A stretch of 6,545 nucleotides of DNA from an uncultured Selenomonadales bacterium (lineage in GTDB: Bacteria; Bacillota; Negativicutes; Selenomonadales; Selenomonadaceae). How positions within the stretch are numbered: position 1 is the stretch's first letter; every line of letters begins with the position of its first letter. This document shows positions 6,287 through 6,545 of this stretch, in pieces. The position numbers were made by a program, and so were the translations under genes. The notes beneath the pieces are model-generated. The model was not told where the DNA came from, made no database searches, and worked only from the letters and a program-made list of their open reading frames with translations. The stretch lies in the NCBI GenBank assembly GCA_947305445.1, contig CAMZDU010000060.1, forward strand, positions 1 to 6,545, written 5' to 3'.

Positions 6287-6545
6287 ATAGAATAACAAAA
6301 TTGAAAAAGCAGACAGCTAATTTATCATAACGAGTAGCGATATGGCGACGAGTCTTTATCCGCAAGAAAAAGCGTTCAACGACGTTGCGTGCTTTGTAGA
6401 GTTCTCTATTAAACTCATGTAATGTACGCGAGTGGGCTTTGTCGGGAATACAAACTGTGCCGCCTTGCTCTTGAATAAACTCGCGAATACGAGCCGAACA
6501 AAAAGCTTTGTCGCCCAAAACAGTTTTGCCGTCGAGATTCACCTT
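6245..6545 (-). mobile_element. IS5-family insertion sequence, transposase 3' end (partial)
   Basis: The element runs from a terminal sequence starting GAGCGTGTTGGTAAAC (from 6247) across the right window edge. It carries the C-terminal part of its transposase on the minus strand, with the stop only 17 bases from the IS tip. The size, other end and target duplication cannot be seen here. Confidence 0.85.
6264..6545 (-). CDS. IS5-family transposase (DDE type), C-terminal 93 residues
   Basis: The product cuts and joins IS ends during transposition. The visible part is the C-terminal third of the DDE catalytic domain. LGDKAFCSARIREFI (10-24 of the fragment) holds the second catalytic Asp (12). 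ARNVVERFFLRIKTRRHIATRYDK (52-75; split as RNVVERFF and RHIATRYDK) holds the catalytic Glu (57) and the conserved basic residues after it, the typical end of the IS427/IS1031-like branch. It finishes FFNFVILSALLIQL, a hydrophobic helix common in this group. The frame is open to the window edge, so the start lies beyond it. No frameshift or stop interrupts the visible part, so the element may be active. Confidence 0.9.
   Translation of the reverse strand, partial: KVNLDGKTVLGDKAFCSARIREFIQEQGGTVCIPDKAHSRTLHEFNRELYKARNVVERFFLRIKTRRHIATRYDKLAVCFFNFVILSALLIQL

Overview
The window looks like chromosomal DNA from a Bacillota-type bacterium, most likely a member of the Negativicutes (Selenomonadales-like). 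The evidence is a delta-type RNA polymerase subunit gene (rpoE) directly upstream of pyrG, strong GGAGG-type ribosome binding sites, and moderate-GC genes separated by AT-rich gaps full of AAATTT tracts. The rpoE-pyrG pair is a known Bacillota arrangement. The placement within Negativicutes is inference.

Every gene I can support lies on the minus strand, so transcription runs from right to left. From the right edge: (a) 6245-6545 is the transposase end of an IS5-family element, abutting a 58-base remnant of a related IS (6187-6244). (b) 5975-6184 is the 3' remnant of an unrecognised gene, cut off at the IS edge. (c) 5731-5967 holds a near-consensus promoter and a truncated Cro/C1-type HTH gene that reads into a bidirectional terminator. 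(d) 5351-5719 has a possible 39-residue ORF and a structured, repeat-like intergenic stretch. (e) A promoter at 5377-5406 precedes argS (arginyl-tRNA synthetase), whose most likely start is a TTG. (f) Next come a dead half-copy and an intact copy of an L,D-transpeptidase gene. (g) rpoE (delta-like) and pyrG (CTP synthase) follow, ending in a strong terminator at 450-494. (h) A separately promoted secreted protein of unknown function runs off the left edge.

From argS to pyrG there is no visible terminator and the gaps are short (0 to 57 bases). This is probably one operon coupling tRNA charging, a cell-wall enzyme, a transcription factor and CTP synthesis. The transpeptidase pair looks like a later insertion and duplication between the housekeeping genes. 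The right third is a decaying accessory zone with nested IS ends, a truncated regulator and a gene remnant.

No complete new system is visible. The most unusual items are the delta-like protein with its acidic segment before, not after, the HARE-HTH domain; the transpeptidase half-copy that has lost both catalytic residues; and the IS-next-to-IS junction.
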